From the NCBI GenBank assembly GCA_028869255.1, contig CP110972.1, forward strand, positions 5,990,001-6,054,000: DNA of 64,000 nt, written 5' to 3'. Origin of the DNA: Pseudomonas poae (GTDB lineage: Bacteria; Pseudomonadota; Gammaproteobacteria; Pseudomonadales; Pseudomonadaceae). Below the pieces are notes generated by a model. The model was not told where the DNA came from. It worked only from the letters and a program-made list of their open reading frames with translations, and did no database searches. Position numbers and translations under genes: made by a program. Shown here piece by piece: positions 37,940 through 47,988 of the stretch. Position 1 is the stretch's first letter. Every line of letters starts with the position of its first letter.

Positions 37940-39083
37940 ATGCGTTGGGCGACTTATTTCGCCGTGCTGGCCTCGGTACTCAGCGTCGGCCTGGCCTTGG
38001 GCGTCAGCATGCCGCTGGTGTCCTTGCGCCTGGGAAGGCTGGGGTTACGGCAGCTTCGCGATTGGTGTGATGGCGGCCATGCCGGCGTTTGGCGTGCTGC
38101 TGGGGGCTAAAGTCTCCAGCCGCATGGCCTCCTGGCTCGGCACCGCCAACCTGATGCGCCTGTGCCTGTGGGCCGGGGCGATGTCTATCGGCTTGCTGGC
38201 GGTACTGCCCAGCTACCCGGTGTGGCTGGTGCTACGGCTGATGATCGGGGTGATCCTGACCATCGTGTTTATCCTCGGCGAAAGCTGGATCAACCAGTTG
38301 GTGGTGGAGCAGTGGCGCGGCCGGCTGGTGGCGCTGTATGGCTGCAGTTATGCCTTGAGCCAACTGTCGGGGCCACTGCTGCTGGGCCTGATCGGCACCG
38401 ATCATGACTACGGTTTCTGGGTCGGCGTGGGCCTGCTGATGGTCGCGCCGCTGTTGCTGCTGGGACGCTCCGGCGCACCGAGCGCCGAGTCCTTCAGCGT
38501 GACCTTCGCGCAACTGTGGCGCTTCTGCCTGAGCCTGCCGGCGATTGCCTGGGCGGTGGCGCTGTTCGCCGCGTTTGAGGCGATGATTCTGACGCTGCTG
38601 CCGGTGTATTGCCTGCAACAAGGTTTTACCGCCGAGGTCGCCCTGGCGATGGTCAGCACGGTGGTGGTCGGCGATGCGCTGCTGCAACTGCCCATCGGCG
38701 CGCTGGCCGATTACCTGCCACGGCGTACGCTGTTCCTGGGGTGTGCGTTGCTGTTACTGGCGTCGAGCCTGGCGATTCCGCTGTTGATGCACACGCCGTT
38801 GATCTGGCCGGTGTGGGTGCTGTTCGGCGCCAGTGCCGGGGGGTTGTTTACCCTATCGTTGATCCTTATCGGCGAGCGCTACCGCGACGACGCGCTGGTG
38901 CGCGCCAATGCCCATGTGGCGCAGCTATGGGGCATCGGTTGCCTGATCGGCCCGCTGGTGGCCGGCGCGGGCAGCCAGTGGGTCAGCGGGCATGCACTGC
39001 CGTGGCTGATGGCGGCGGGAGCGTTGGGGTTGGTGGTGTTGTTGCTGCGCCAAGGTGCCTTCGGCGCAGTACAGCCCGCCTGA
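37940..39083 (+). CDS. Major facilitator superfamily transporter (one-base frameshift)
   Basis: ATG 37940 follows CAGGAG and begins MRWATYFAVLASVLSVGLALGVSMP. At the GGG run 38032-38034 the frame must drop one base, giving LEGWGYGSFAIGVMAAMPAFG, the conserved start of this MFS family. It then continues through a further set of TM segments (VLRLMIGVILTIVFILGESWINQL, YALSQLSGPLLLGLIG, ALLLLASSLAIPLLM) to the stop at 39083. The repaired protein is about 380 residues with roughly 12 TM segments. The substrate is not evident. The ORF starting at 38067 is only a part of it. Confidence 0.85.
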
Positions 39084-39100
39084 CTGGAATGCGGTCGAAG

Positions 39101-39190
39101 TGTGGGAGCGGGCTTGCTCGCGAATGCGGCGGTCCAGTCAATATTGCCGTTAACTGACACGCCGCATTCGCGAGCAAGCCCGCTCCCACA
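39101..39190. repeat. REP doublet, GCGGGCTTGCTCGCGAATGC family
   Basis: Perfect 30-base inverted arms, TGTGGGAGCGGGCTTGCTCG... at 39101-39130 and its complement at 39161-39190, around a 30-base spacer. Located between the convergent MFS and PLD genes. Confidence 0.85.
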
Positions 39191-39209
39191 TTTTTGATTT
39201 GCGTTACTC

Positions 39210-40778
39210 CTAGAGCATGCGCTCAAGGCCAACGCTGGTGGCGAACCAGGCATTGAACCTGCGCCACCAACTGCCGGGTTCGCGGGTCAGGGTGTGCAGT
39301 TGCCCGTTATCTTCGGTCACCCACACCACCTGGCCGTCCTGCAATTTCGCTTCATAGCTCAAGGCCGGGGCCATGCCTTGCAGCGCCAAGTTGCGCACGT
39401 GCTCGGCCAACTCGGGGCTGTCCACCAGCACCCCGACTTCGGTGTTCCACAGCACCGAGCGTGGGTCGAAGTTGAAGGAGCCGATAAACGACTTGGTCCG
39501 ATCAAAGATCATTGCCTTGCTGTGCAGGCTGGAGTCCGAGCCCCGGAAGGTGCCGCGCCGAAACAGGTGCGGCCCGCTGCCTGCACTGGGGTCGCCGGGT
39601 TGGCGGCGCAATTCATAGAGTTTTACCCCGTGCTCCAGCAGCGCCTTGCGATAGGGCGCATAGCCGCCATGCACGGCCGGTACATCGGTGGCTTCCAGGG
39701 AGTTGGTCAGCAGGCTCACCGACACACCAGCGTCGGCACGACCGGTCAGGTACACCAGCCCGGGTTGCCCCGGTACGAAATACGCCGAGATCATCATCAG
39801 CTCATGGTTGACGCCTTGCAGCTCAGGCGCCAGCTGCGTGGTGAGCAGCAATCGAGGGTCCGGGTCGGCCTTGGCCAGTACCTTGCTCGGCGCGTCCCAC
39901 AGGGCCTGGTTCCAGGCCCAGATCAGCTCGCGGCGCCAGGTGTCCATGCGCGGCTGGGTCTGGTAGGTGCGCAGGCGGTTGTACAGCGCGTGGTTCTGCT
40001 GGCGCGACTCGGCCAGCGAGTCTTGCAGGCGCACGCGTGCGGCGGCCAGATCGCGCCTGGACGGGCTGTTGGAGACGAAGTCATCGATGGGTTTGCTCAG
40101 CGCGCTGTTCCAGTACTGATCAAAACTGTGTCCGAGCTGCTCGGCCACCGGACCCACGCTGAGCATGTCGATATCGGTGAAGTTCAGGTTGGGTTCGGCG
40201 TCGAAATACTCGTCGCCCAGGTTACGCCCGCCGACGATCGCCACGCTGTTATCCGCCAGCCACAGCTTGTTATGCATGCGCCGGTGTTGCAGCGACAGGT
40301 TGAACAACCGGCCCATGGCCCGCGTCACGCCAGTGCTGCGGCCCAGGTGCAGCGGGTTGAACAGGCGAATTTCGATTTGTGGGTGGGCGGCGAGGGTGGC
40401 GATGATCTGGTCGAGGCCGTCGCTGGTGGTGTCGTCCAGCAGGATGCGCACACGCACGCCGCGGTCGGCGGCCTTGAGCAGTTCATCCACCAGCATGCGC
40501 GTGCTGATGCCGTCGTGGACAATGTAGTACTGCAGGTCAAGGCTGGTCTGGGCGTTGCGGATCAGCTCGGCGCGGGCCATGAAGGCTTCGCTGCTGTTGG
40601 GCAACAAACGAAAGCCGGAGCGCCCCTGATGCGGCGCCGCCTGGGCCTGGATCGAGCGGCCGAATGAGGACTGCGCGGCGGGCAGGGCGTCGCTGGGGAT
40701 GCGCGGTGTCGGCGCGGTCGCGCAGCCGCCCAGGGCCAGGGCGCCCAGCAGGAAAAACGGTAAAAGCCGTCGAATCAT
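39210..40778 (-). CDS. Phospholipase D-like lipoprotein (cardiolipin synthase family)
   Basis: 522 residues from ATG 40778. Lipoprotein signal (RRLLPFFLLGALALGGC; lipobox LGGC near residue 19). Two HKD motifs, HNKLWLADN near residue 169 and LHSKAMIFD near 421, each followed by GGRNLGDEY or GSFNFDPRS, define an active PLD fold. Outer-membrane-anchored PLD/ClsC-type enzymes modify phospholipids at the envelope; the exact reaction here is not known. It runs convergent to the MFS gene and in tandem with the MocR gene. Confidence 0.88.
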   Translation of the reverse strand: MIRRLLPFFLLGALALGGCATAPTPRIPSDALPAAQSSFGRSIQAQAAPHQGRSGFRLLPNSSEAFMARAELIRNAQTSLDLQYYIVHDGISTRMLVDELLKAADRGVRVRILLDDTTSDGLDQIIATLAAHPQIEIRLFNPLHLGRSTGVTRAMGRLFNLSLQHRRMHNKLWLADNSVAIVGGRNLGDEYFDAEPNLNFTDIDMLSVGPVAEQLGHSFDQYWNSALSKPIDDFVSNSPSRRDLAAARVRLQDSLAESRQQNHALYNRLRTYQTQPRMDTWRRELIWAWNQALWDAPSKVLAKADPDPRLLLTTQLAPELQGVNHELMMISAYFVPGQPGLVYLTGRADAGVSVSLLTNSLEATDVPAVHGGYAPYRKALLEHGVKLYELRRQPGDPSAGSGPHLFRRGTFRGSDSSLHSKAMIFDRTKSFIGSFNFDPRSVLWNTEVGVLVDSPELAEHVRNLALQGMAPALSYEAKLQDGQVVWVTEDNGQLHTLTREPGSWWRRFNAWFATSVGLERML

Positions 40779-40840
40779 CAAGGGCGCTGCTTCCAGGTCA
40801 GGGCGGTTGTGGGCATATGACGGCTAATTCCCGCGAAAGG

Positions 40841-42265
40841 TCAGTCGGCAACCTCGGCGAGCATCTTGATCGCCGCGGCGCCGACCTTGCGCACCGCTTC
40901 TTCAATCTGCGCGGTTGGCTTGGCAGCGTAGTTCATGCGCAGGCAGTTACGGTACTTGCCCGATGCCGAAAAGATGCTGCCTACAGCCACCTGTACGCCT
41001 TGTTCCACCAGTACCCGGTTGAGCTTCAGGGTGTCGAAGCCTTCCGGCAGCTCGATCCACAGCATGAAGCTGCCTTGTGGGCGGCTGGCGCGGGTGCCCG
41101 CCGGAAAGTAACGGCTGACCCAATCGAGCATCAAGTCGCGATTGCGCTGGTATTGGGTGCGCATCCGCCGCAAATGCGGTTCGAAATGCCCTCCCTTGAG
41201 AAACTCGGCAATTGCGATCTGCGGCTGGGTGGCGGTCGAGCCGGTGCTGATGTACTTCATGTGCAACACCCGCTCAAGGTAGCGCCCCGGCGCGACCCAG
41301 CCAATGCGCAGGCCCGGCGCCAGGGTTTTCGAGAACGAGCTGCAGAGCAGCACGCGGCCGTCTTCGTCGAAGGATTTGATGGTGCGCGGGCGCGGGTAGC
41401 TGTAGGCCAGTTCGCCATACACATCGTCTTCGATAATCGCCACGTCAAAGCGTTGGGCCAGGGTCAGCAATGCACGTTTACGCGCCTCGGGCATGATGTA
41501 GCCCAGCGGGTTATTGCAGTTGGGGGTCAGCTGTATGACCTTGATCGGCCACTGTTCCAGCGCCAGTTCCAGTGCTTCGAGGCTGATGCCGGTGAGCGGG
41601 TCGGTGGGGATTTCCAGGGCCTTCATGCCCAGGCCCTTGAGAGTTTGCATGGCGCCGTGAAAGCTTGGCGAGTCCACGGCGACGATATCGCCCGGCTCGC
41701 AAATCGCGTGGATGCTGGCGGACAGCGCCTCATGGCAGCCGGTGGTGATCACGATATCTTCAGCGGTCAGCTGACAGCCGGAATCCAGTGACAGTCGAGC
41801 AATCTGTTCACGCAGTTCCATACAGCCGAGGATATTGTCGTAATACAGCCCCGGCAGGTCTTGGCGCCGGCTCACGCGGGCGAGGCTACGCAGCAGGGGT
41901 TTGAGGGTTGGTGACAATACATCCGGCATGCCACGACCCATCTGTATGACGTCTTTGCGTGGCACTGCGCGAATCAGTTCCAGCACCTGGTCCCACTGCG
42001 AAATTTCCACCGGGCGTTGGGCCGGGCGACCCACCTCAGGCAGAGCCGGCAGCTCACGGCCGACGGGCACAAAGTAGCCGGACTTAGGCTTGGGCATCGC
42101 CAGGCCGTTGTCTTCCAGCAACCGATAAGCCTGTTGCACGGTGCTCAGGCTGACCCCGTGTTCCACGCTCAATGCGCGTACCGAGGGCAGCCGGTCGCCG
42201 GGGCGATAGAAGCCCTGTTCGATACGCGTGCCCAATAATTCGGCGAGGTTGACGTAAAGCGTCAT
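40841..42265 (-). CDS. MocR-type transcription regulator (GntR HTH + aminotransferase fold)
   Basis: 474 residues. N-terminal GntR winged helix (FYRPGDRLPSVRALSVEHGVSLSTVQQAYRLLEDNG, residues ~18-55) joined to a class-I aminotransferase domain with TGCHEALSASIHAI and the PLP lysine in SSFSKTLAPGLRIGW. MocR proteins use PLP as effector-binding cofactor and usually control a neighbouring metabolic gene. Divergent from the DUF1127 gene with a 166-base gap; the target is unknown. Confidence 0.9.
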   Translation of the reverse strand: MTLYVNLAELLGTRIEQGFYRPGDRLPSVRALSVEHGVSLSTVQQAYRLLEDNGLAMPKPKSGYFVPVGRELPALPEVGRPAQRPVEISQWDQVLELIRAVPRKDVIQMGRGMPDVLSPTLKPLLRSLARVSRRQDLPGLYYDNILGCMELREQIARLSLDSGCQLTAEDIVITTGCHEALSASIHAICEPGDIVAVDSPSFHGAMQTLKGLGMKALEIPTDPLTGISLEALELALEQWPIKVIQLTPNCNNPLGYIMPEARKRALLTLAQRFDVAIIEDDVYGELAYSYPRPRTIKSFDEDGRVLLCSSFSKTLAPGLRIGWVAPGRYLERVLHMKYISTGSTATQPQIAIAEFLKGGHFEPHLRRMRTQYQRNRDLMLDWVSRYFPAGTRASRPQGSFMLWIELPEGFDTLKLNRVLVEQGVQVAVGSIFSASGKYRNCLRMNYAAKPTAQIEEAVRKVGAAAIKMLAEVAD

Positions 42266-42431
42266 GGCGGTCGCTCCCGGGAGACCAGTACAGATAGGCG
42301 GAAAATACAGGATTCAGCCGCGCATAGGCAGTCTCTGTATGGATTTAATAAGGAATGGTTGAATCTGTAATGGTTTTGCCCGCTCGCCCATCCTAGTCAC
42401 TCATGGCAACAGGCAAATGAGGGGCAACACA

Positions 42432-42656
42432 ATGAACGGCATGAGCGATGTGCGGCTGATGTTACACAGTCAGGAATTGCAGGCGGGGCAGGAGCGGGCG
42501 ACGTCGCCACGCGATATCAGCCGCTGGAGCCTGTTCTGGCATCGCCGTCATACGCGCAAGGCCCTGCTGCACTTGACCCGCGAACAATTGCGCGACGTCG
42601 GGTTAAGTGCCGAACAGGCGCGCCAGGAAGGCTTGAAACCGTTCTGGCGCGATTGA
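42432..42656 (+). CDS. DUF1127 (YjiS-like) small protein
   Basis: 74 residues from ATG 42432 (or 71 from ATG 42441). C-terminal DUF1127 signature: RRHTRKALLHLTREQLRDVGLSAEQARQEGLKPFW. Small Arg-rich proteins of this type influence small-RNA turnover and phosphate or carbon metabolism in Agrobacterium and are stress-linked in pseudomonads. It ends directly at the FAD oxidoreductase stop (42657) on the other strand, with no gap. No terminator is visible. Confidence 0.83.
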   Translation: MNGMSDVRLMLHSQELQAGQERATSPRDISRWSLFWHRRHTRKALLHLTREQLRDVGLSAEQARQEGLKPFWRD

Positions 42657-43949
42657 TCAGAGCAGCTCTTTGAGGCGGTGCCAGAGCATCCCCAGCGCCA
42701 GCAACGGCGAGCGCAGGTGCTTGCCGCCGGGGAAGGTGATGTGCGGCACTTGGGCGAACAGATCGAAACGGCCCTGTTGCTGGCCGCTGATGGCTTCGGC
42801 CAGCAGCTTGCCCGCCAAGTGGGTGGCGTTGAGGCCATGGCCCGCGTAGGCCTGGGCGTAATACACGTTGGGTTGGTCGGCCAACCGGCCGATCTGCGGC
42901 AGGCGGTTGGCACCGATGCCGATCATGCCGCCCCATTGGTAGTCGATTTTCACCTCGGCCAGCTGTGGGAACACCTGCAGCATTTTCGGCCGCATGTACG
43001 CGCCGATATCCTTGGGGTCGCGCCCGGAATAGTGGCAGGCGCCGCCGAACAGCAGGCGGCGGTCGGCGGACAAGCGGAAATAGTCCACCGTCACCCGCTG
43101 ATCACACACGGCCATATTCTGCGGCAGCAGGTTCGCGGCCTGGGCTGCGCTTAACGGCTCGGTAGCGATGATGTAGCTGCCGGCGGGCAGCACCTTGCCG
43201 CTCAGATGAGGGTTCAGCCCATTCAGATAGGCATTGCAGGCCAGCACCAGGGTGTTGGCGCGCACGCTGCCTTGGGCGGTGTGCACCTTGACCTCGGGGC
43301 CGTAGTCGATGCGCGTCACTTCGGACTGTTCAAACAGTTGCACGCCCAACTGCTGCGCGACCGCGGCTTCGCCGAGTGCCAGGTTCAGCGGGTGCAAATG
43401 GCCGGAGCCCATGTCGATCATGCCGCCCACGTAGCGGTCGGAGCCGATCACGCTGCCCATCTCACTTGCTTGCAGCAGGCGCACTTCGTGGCGATAGCCG
43501 AGGCTGCGCAGTTCTTCGGCGTCTGTGGCCAGACCCTGCAGGTCGCGGGGTTTGTTGGCGAGGTCGCAGTAGCCCCAGGTCAGGTCGCAGGGGATCTGGT
43601 AGCGACCGACGCGCTCACGCACGATTTCCACGGCCTCCAGGCCCATCAGCTTCATCTGGCGCACGCCGTCGCTGCCGATCACGTTGGTGAACTGCTCCAG
43701 GCCGTGGCCGACGCCACGAATCAACTGGCCGCCGTTACGCCCGCTGGCGCCCCAGGCGACCTTGCGCGCTTCCAGCAGCACCACGCTAAAGCCGCGTTCG
43801 GCCAACTCCAGGGCGGTGTTGAGCCCGGAAAAACCAGCGCCGACCACACACACATCGGCCACCACATCGCCCGTCAACGCCGGGTAGTCGGGTTGTGGGA
43901 CGCTGCTGGCGGCGTAGTAGGAAGCGGTGTGCCGGGCGCTGGCGGTCAT
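42657..43949 (-). CDS. FAD-dependent oxidoreductase (D-amino acid oxidase/PuuB-like)
   Basis: 430 residues from ATG 43949, chosen for its AGGGA site 8 bases away; ATG 43958 would add three residues, and the much longer upstream extension of the open frame is not credible. FAD motif DVCVVGAGFSGLNTALELAERGFSVVLLEA, GASGRNGGQLI, and C-terminal GMIGIGANRLPQIGRL. It resembles gamma-glutamylputrescine oxidases and related DAO-family amine oxidases. Its position near kauB-like and dad genes fits amine or amino acid catabolism. Confidence 0.87.
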   Translation of the reverse strand: MTASARHTASYYAASSVPQPDYPALTGDVVADVCVVGAGFSGLNTALELAERGFSVVLLEARKVAWGASGRNGGQLIRGVGHGLEQFTNVIGSDGVRQMKLMGLEAVEIVRERVGRYQIPCDLTWGYCDLANKPRDLQGLATDAEELRSLGYRHEVRLLQASEMGSVIGSDRYVGGMIDMGSGHLHPLNLALGEAAVAQQLGVQLFEQSEVTRIDYGPEVKVHTAQGSVRANTLVLACNAYLNGLNPHLSGKVLPAGSYIIATEPLSAAQAANLLPQNMAVCDQRVTVDYFRLSADRRLLFGGACHYSGRDPKDIGAYMRPKMLQVFPQLAEVKIDYQWGGMIGIGANRLPQIGRLADQPNVYYAQAYAGHGLNATHLAGKLLAEAISGQQQGRFDLFAQVPHITFPGGKHLRSPLLALGMLWHRLKELL

Positions 43950-44064
43950 GGGGAGCATCCCTGTTTGGAAAATTTGACGCAGGATACAGCGGTCGGACGA
44001 AGCTGTCTGCGCAAGGCGTTTTGCGTCAGAATCCACGCCTATTCGCCGTTCGGTATGTGTTTCG

Positions 44065-44418
44065 ATGAGTTGCAACAGCCAGAAAATCAGCGCGCTGCGC
44101 AGGCAGATTCCTTCATTCGAGTGCGTCCCCGGTTGCCACGACTGCTGTGGGCCGGTGACCACCTCGCCCGAGGAAATGTCGCGCCTGCCACGCAAGACGG
44201 CTGCCGAGCAGGACGCGGCCATGGATGAGCTGAACTGCGTGCACCTGGGCCCCAACGGCTGCACGGTGTATGACGAACGGCCGCTGATCTGTCGGCTGTT
44301 CGGCACGACCAAGACCTTGCCGTGCCCCAATGGGCGGCGGCCGGTGGAGCTGATTCACCCTCGGGTTGAGAAGCAGATCCACGAATACATGGCCAGCACC
44401 CGGCAAGTGCTGGTCTAG
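44065..44418 (+). CDS. YkgJ-family cysteine cluster protein
   Basis: 117 residues. Cysteine-rich zinc/iron-cluster pattern: CVPGCHDCCGPV at residues ~20-31, then NCVHLGPNGCTVYDERPLICRLFG. Members (UPF0153/YkgJ) probably carry a metal centre; no reaction is known. It begins MSCNSQKISALRRQ and lies 29 bases from the convergent lrp gene. Confidence 0.87.
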   Translation: MSCNSQKISALRRQIPSFECVPGCHDCCGPVTTSPEEMSRLPRKTAAEQDAAMDELNCVHLGPNGCTVYDERPLICRLFGTTKTLPCPNGRRPVELIHPRVEKQIHEYMASTRQVLV

Positions 44419-44447
44419 TGAATGTCGGCGGTCAAAAGGTGGGACAT

Positions 44448-44936
44448 TCAGTCCGGGATCGGCAGGTTCAGGCTCTCCTTCACCTCTTCCATCACGATAT
44501 AGCTCTTGGATTCGCGTACATGGGGCAGCTTGAGCAGGATGTCGCCCAGCAGTTTGCGGTACGACGCCATCTCGGAAATCCGCGCTTTCACCAGGTAGTC
44601 GAAGTCGCCGGACACCAGGTGGCACTCCAGCACATGGGGCAGTTTCAGTACGGCGCGGCGGAATTCCTCAAAGGTGTCGCCGGACTTGTAATCGAGGCTG
44701 ATCTCGACAAATACCAGCAAACTCCCCTTTAAATGCTGCGGGTTAAGCCGCGCGTTGTAACCCATGATGATCCCTTCGCGCTCCAGCCGGCGTACCCGCT
44801 CGGTGCACGGCGTGGTCGACAGCCCGACCTTCTCCCCAAGCTCCGTGAACGAAATACGCCCGTCGGTTTGCAGGATGCGCAGGATATTGCGGTCGATCTT
44901 GTCCAGCTCCCGCTTGGTCTGGGTGTTGGTACGCAT
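44448..44936 (-). CDS. dadR: Lrp/AsnC-family regulator of D-alanine catabolism (DadR)
   Basis: 162 residues from ATG 44936 (MRTNTQTKRELDKIDRNILR). The upstream frame stays open across dadA only by chance. Asn-C type HTH (ISFTELGEKVGLSTTPCTERVRRLEREGII) and a RAM effector domain (LECHLVSGDFDYLVKAR). In pseudomonads this gene, annotated lrp/dadR, activates the divergent dadAX operon with alanine as effector. It is separated from dadA by 156 bases. Confidence 0.93.
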   Translation of the reverse strand: MRTNTQTKRELDKIDRNILRILQTDGRISFTELGEKVGLSTTPCTERVRRLEREGIIMGYNARLNPQHLKGSLLVFVEISLDYKSGDTFEEFRRAVLKLPHVLECHLVSGDFDYLVKARISEMASYRKLLGDILLKLPHVRESKSYIVMEEVKESLNLPIPD

Positions 44937-44982
44937 AGGGGATACGCCTCTGTGAAAAGGGTTTTTGCCGAGAATTGTCGCC

Positions 44983-45032
44983 AAATATAGGTATTTATAT
45001 AGTGAAATGCACTGGCGATTGCTTTTTATACT
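44983..45032. promoter_or_regulatory. Lrp-type control region of dadA
   Basis: An AT-rich stretch, CAAATATAGGTATTTATATAG, at 44982-45002, is followed by a -10 TATACT at 45027-45032. No -35 lies at the right distance, consistent with an activator-dependent promoter for dadA. Lrp-family sites are AT-rich and loosely conserved, so the site is only a candidate. Confidence 0.45.
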
Positions 45033-45092
45033 GCGCCCATCATTGCTCGAATAACACACGTCAGCGGCTAAGCCCGTGATGAGGATATAAAA

Positions 45093-46394
45093 ATGCGCGT
45101 TCTGGTCTTGGGTAGCGGTGTCATTGGGGTGACCAGTGCCTACTATTTGGCACGGGCCGGCTTTGAAGTGGTTGTGGTCGACCGTCAGCCAGCCGCTGCC
45201 ATGGAAACCAGTTTCGCCAACGCCGGCCAGGTGTCCCCAGGCTACGCCTCGCCATGGGCCGCGCCGGGCGTGCCGCTCAAGGCCATCAAATGGCTGCTGC
45301 AACGCCACGCGCCGCTGGCGATCAAGGCTACGGCCGATATCGACCAATACCTGTGGATGGCGCAGATGCTGCGCAACTGCACCGCCAGCCGCTATGCGGT
45401 GAACAAGGAGCGCATGGTGCGTCTGTCCGAGTACAGCCGTGACTGCCTCGATGAATTGCGTGCCGAGACCGGCATTGCCTACGAAGGCCGCAGCCTCGGT
45501 ACGACACAGCTGTTCCGTACTCAAGCCCAACTCGATGGCGCCGCCAAAGATATCGCGGTGTTGAAAGAGTCCGGCGTGCCCTTTGAATTGCTCGACCGTG
45601 CCGGTATTGCCCGGGTTGAACCGGCACTGGCCAGCGTTACCGATATCCTCGCCGGCGCGTTGCGCCTGCCGAATGACCAGACCGGCGACTGCCAGATGTT
45701 CACCACGCGCCTGGCCGAGATGTGCAAGCAGTTGGGCGTGGAGTTCCGCTTCGAACAGGACATCCAGCGCCTCGACTGCGCCGGCGACCGCATCAACGGC
45801 GTGTGGATCGACGGCAAGCTGGAAACCGCCGACCGCTATGTACTGGCCCTCGGCAGTTACTCGCCGAAGCTGCTCAAGCCGCTGGGGATCAAGGCGCCGG
45901 TGTACCCGCTCAAGGGTTACTCGCTGACCGTGCCGATCACCAACCCGGCCATGGCCCCGACCTCGACCATTCTCGACGAGACCTACAAGGTCGCGATCAC
46001 CCGTTTCGACAACCGCATCCGCGTCGGTGGCATGGCTGAAATAGCCGGTTTTGACCTGTCGCTGAACCCACGTCGACGCGAAACCCTGGAGATGATCGTC
46101 AACGACCTTTATCCTCAGGGCGGCGATTTGGCCGAAGCCAGTTTCTGGACCGGTCTGCGCCCGACCACACCCGACGGCACGCCGATTGTCGGTGCTACCC
46201 CGTTCAAGAACCTGTTCCTGAATACCGGTCACGGCACCCTCGGTTGGACCATGGCCTGTGGCTCCGGCCGCTTGCTGGCTGACCTGATCGCGAAGAAAAC
46301 CCCGCAGATCAGTGCCGAAGGCCTCGATATTTCCCGTTATGGCAACCACCAGGAGTCCGCAAAACATGTCAATCCAGCGCCAGCTCACCAATGA
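45093..46394 (+). CDS. dadA: D-amino acid dehydrogenase small subunit DadA
   Basis: 433 residues. FAD motif [30 protein letters not shown], then [18 protein letters not shown] and [18 protein letters not shown], diagnostic of DadA. It oxidatively deaminates D-alanine and other D-amino acids, passing electrons to the respiratory chain. Ribosome site GAGGAT precedes ATG 45093. The 3' end overlaps the downstream RidA-like gene by 29 bases. Confidence 0.96.
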   Translation: MRVLVLGSGVIGVTSAYYLARAGFEVVVVDRQPAAAMETSFANAGQVSPGYASPWAAPGVPLKAIKWLLQRHAPLAIKATADIDQYLWMAQMLRNCTASRYAVNKERMVRLSEYSRDCLDELRAETGIAYEGRSLGTTQLFRTQAQLDGAAKDIAVLKESGVPFELLDRAGIARVEPALASVTDILAGALRLPNDQTGDCQMFTTRLAEMCKQLGVEFRFEQDIQRLDCAGDRINGVWIDGKLETADRYVLALGSYSPKLLKPLGIKAPVYPLKGYSLTVPITNPAMAPTSTILDETYKVAITRFDNRIRVGGMAEIAGFDLSLNPRRRETLEMIVNDLYPQGGDLAEASFWTGLRPTTPDGTPIVGATPFKNLFLNTGHGTLGWTMACGSGRLLADLIAKKTPQISAEGLDISRYGNHQESAKHVNPAPAHQ

Positions 46395-46719
46395 GCGCAT
46401 GAGCCAGATCGTTGTCCACAGCGGTACCGTGTATCTGGCCGGGCAAGTCGGCGACGACCTGAACGCCGGGATTGAACAGCAGACCCGTGAAACCCTGGTC
46501 AATATCGAGCGTTTGCTGGACCTGGCCGGCACCGACAAGACCAAGTTGCTGTCGGTGACGATCTACCTGAAAGACATTGATGCCGACTTCGCCGGCATGA
46601 ACGCGGTCTGGGACAAGTGGCTACCCAAAGGCGTGGCCCCGGCCCGTGCTACGGTTGAAGCCAAGCTGTGCGAACCGCAAATCCTGGTAGAGCTGTCCGT
46701 CGTGGCCGCGCTGCCTTAA
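46366..46719 (+). CDS. RidA-like protein in the dad operon
   Basis: 117 residues from ATG 46366 ([20 protein letters not shown]). RidA fold ([56 protein letters not shown]) with the conserved arginine present. A CAGGAG site lies inside dadA. Being sandwiched in dadA-dadX, it probably clears imine products of DadA; the coupling is inferred from the 29-base overlap. It is clearly different from the RidA at 20527. Confidence 0.92.
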   Translation: MSIQRQLTNERMSQIVVHSGTVYLAGQVGDDLNAGIEQQTRETLVNIERLLDLAGTDKTKLLSVTIYLKDIDADFAGMNAVWDKWLPKGVAPARATVEAKLCEPQILVELSVVAALP

Positions 46720-46734
46720 ACAACGATCCCTCTC

Positions 46735-46767
46735 CCGGTGCCGACGCTGTTGGTCGGTGCCGGTTTT
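46735..46767 (+). terminator. Hairpin with T-run between RidA-like gene and dadX
   Basis: CCGGTGCCGACGCTGTTGGTCGGTGCCGGTTTTT: 11-bp stem with two mismatches followed by TTTTT. It lies 16 bases after the RidA-like stop and 32 before dadX, so dadX may be partly attenuated from the dadA transcript. Confidence 0.55.
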
Positions 46768-46798
46768 TCTTCACCTTGCCGCCTAGAAGCCTGCCGCC

Positions 46799-47872
46799 AT
46801 GCGTCCTGCCCGTGCCCTGATCGACCTCCAAGCCCTGCGCCACAACTACCAACTGGCCCGTGAAGTCACGGGGGCCAAGGCCCTCGCAGTGGTCAAGGCC
46901 GACGCCTACGGCCATGGTGCCGTGCGCGTGGCCCAGGCGCTGGAAGCCGAGGCGGATGGATTCGCCGTGGCGTGCATCGAAGAGGCACTGGAGCTGCGCG
47001 CCGCCGGTATTCGTGCGCCAGTGCTGCTGCTGGAAGGTTTTTTCGAAGCCGACGAACTGCCGCTGATCATCGAGCATGATTTGTGGTGCGTGGTGCATTC
47101 GCTGTGGCAGCTGGAGGCCATCGAGCAAGCCCGCTTGAGCCAGCCGCTGACGATCTGGCTCAAGCTCGATTCGGGTATGCACCGCGTCGGCCTGCATCCC
47201 AAGGATTACCACGAAGCCTACCAACGCCTGCTGGCCAGCGGCAAAGTGGCCAGGATCGTATTGATGAGCCATTTCGCCCGTGCCGATGAACTCGATTGCG
47301 TGCGCAGCCATGAGCAGGTGGCGGTGTTTGATGCGGCGCGCCAGGGCTTGTCGGCCGAGGTGAGCCTGCGTAATTCGCCGTCGGTGATGGGTTGGCCGAA
47401 TGTGTCCAGCGACTGGGTGCGCCCGGGCATCATGCTCTATGGCGCGACGCCGTTTGGTGAAGACCAGGCCATTGCCGCACGGTTGCAGCCGGTGATGACC
47501 CTTGAGTCCAAAGTCATTTGTGTACGTGAGTTGCCGGCTGGCGAGCCGGTGGGCTACGGCGCCAAGTTCATCACGCCCAAACCGATGCGTATCGGCGTAG
47601 TCGCCATGGGTTATGCCGATGGCTACCCACGCCACGCACCGACCGGCACGCCGGTGCTGGTGGCCGGGCAACGCAGCCAATTGCTGGGGCGCGTGTCGAT
47701 GGACATGCTGTGTATTGACCTGACGGACGTGCCCCAGGCCGGCCTCGGTTCCACGGTGGAGCTGTGGGGTAAAAACATCCTCGCCAGTGACGTCGCGACC
47801 GCCGCCGAGACCATTCCCTACCAGATTTTCTGCAACCTGCGCCGCGTGCCAAGGCTCTATTGCGGCGCCTGA
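46799..47872 (+). CDS. dadX: Catabolic alanine racemase DadX
   Basis: 357 residues. PLP lysine in [19 protein letters not shown] (residue ~33), catalytic tyrosine region in [28 protein letters not shown], and [17 protein letters not shown]. It converts L-alanine to D-alanine for DadA. Normal length; order dadR-dadA-ridA-dadX as in P. aeruginosa. Confidence 0.95.
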   Translation: MRPARALIDLQALRHNYQLAREVTGAKALAVVKADAYGHGAVRVAQALEAEADGFAVACIEEALELRAAGIRAPVLLLEGFFEADELPLIIEHDLWCVVHSLWQLEAIEQARLSQPLTIWLKLDSGMHRVGLHPKDYHEAYQRLLASGKVARIVLMSHFARADELDCVRSHEQVAVFDAARQGLSAEVSLRNSPSVMGWPNVSSDWVRPGIMLYGATPFGEDQAIAARLQPVMTLESKVICVRELPAGEPVGYGAKFITPKPMRIGVVAMGYADGYPRHAPTGTPVLVAGQRSQLLGRVSMDMLCIDLTDVPQAGLGSTVELWGKNILASDVATAAETIPYQIFCNLRRVPRLYCGA

Positions 47873-47988
47873 CCGCCAGGTACGAACGCCGCTGCCCGGG
47901 ATTTAGGCCCAAGTGTTGTAAATACTGAACGCTGTCGCCATGATAACGCTCAATTACAACAAAGCCTGAATCCTAGGAGGCTCCTGCA

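Noticed and set aside
44937..46544. Long open frame upstream of the lrp start, across dadA on the opposite strand
   Set aside because: It is antisense to dadA, has no family match, and the Lrp protein clearly starts at 44936. High-GC DNA gives many such empty frames.
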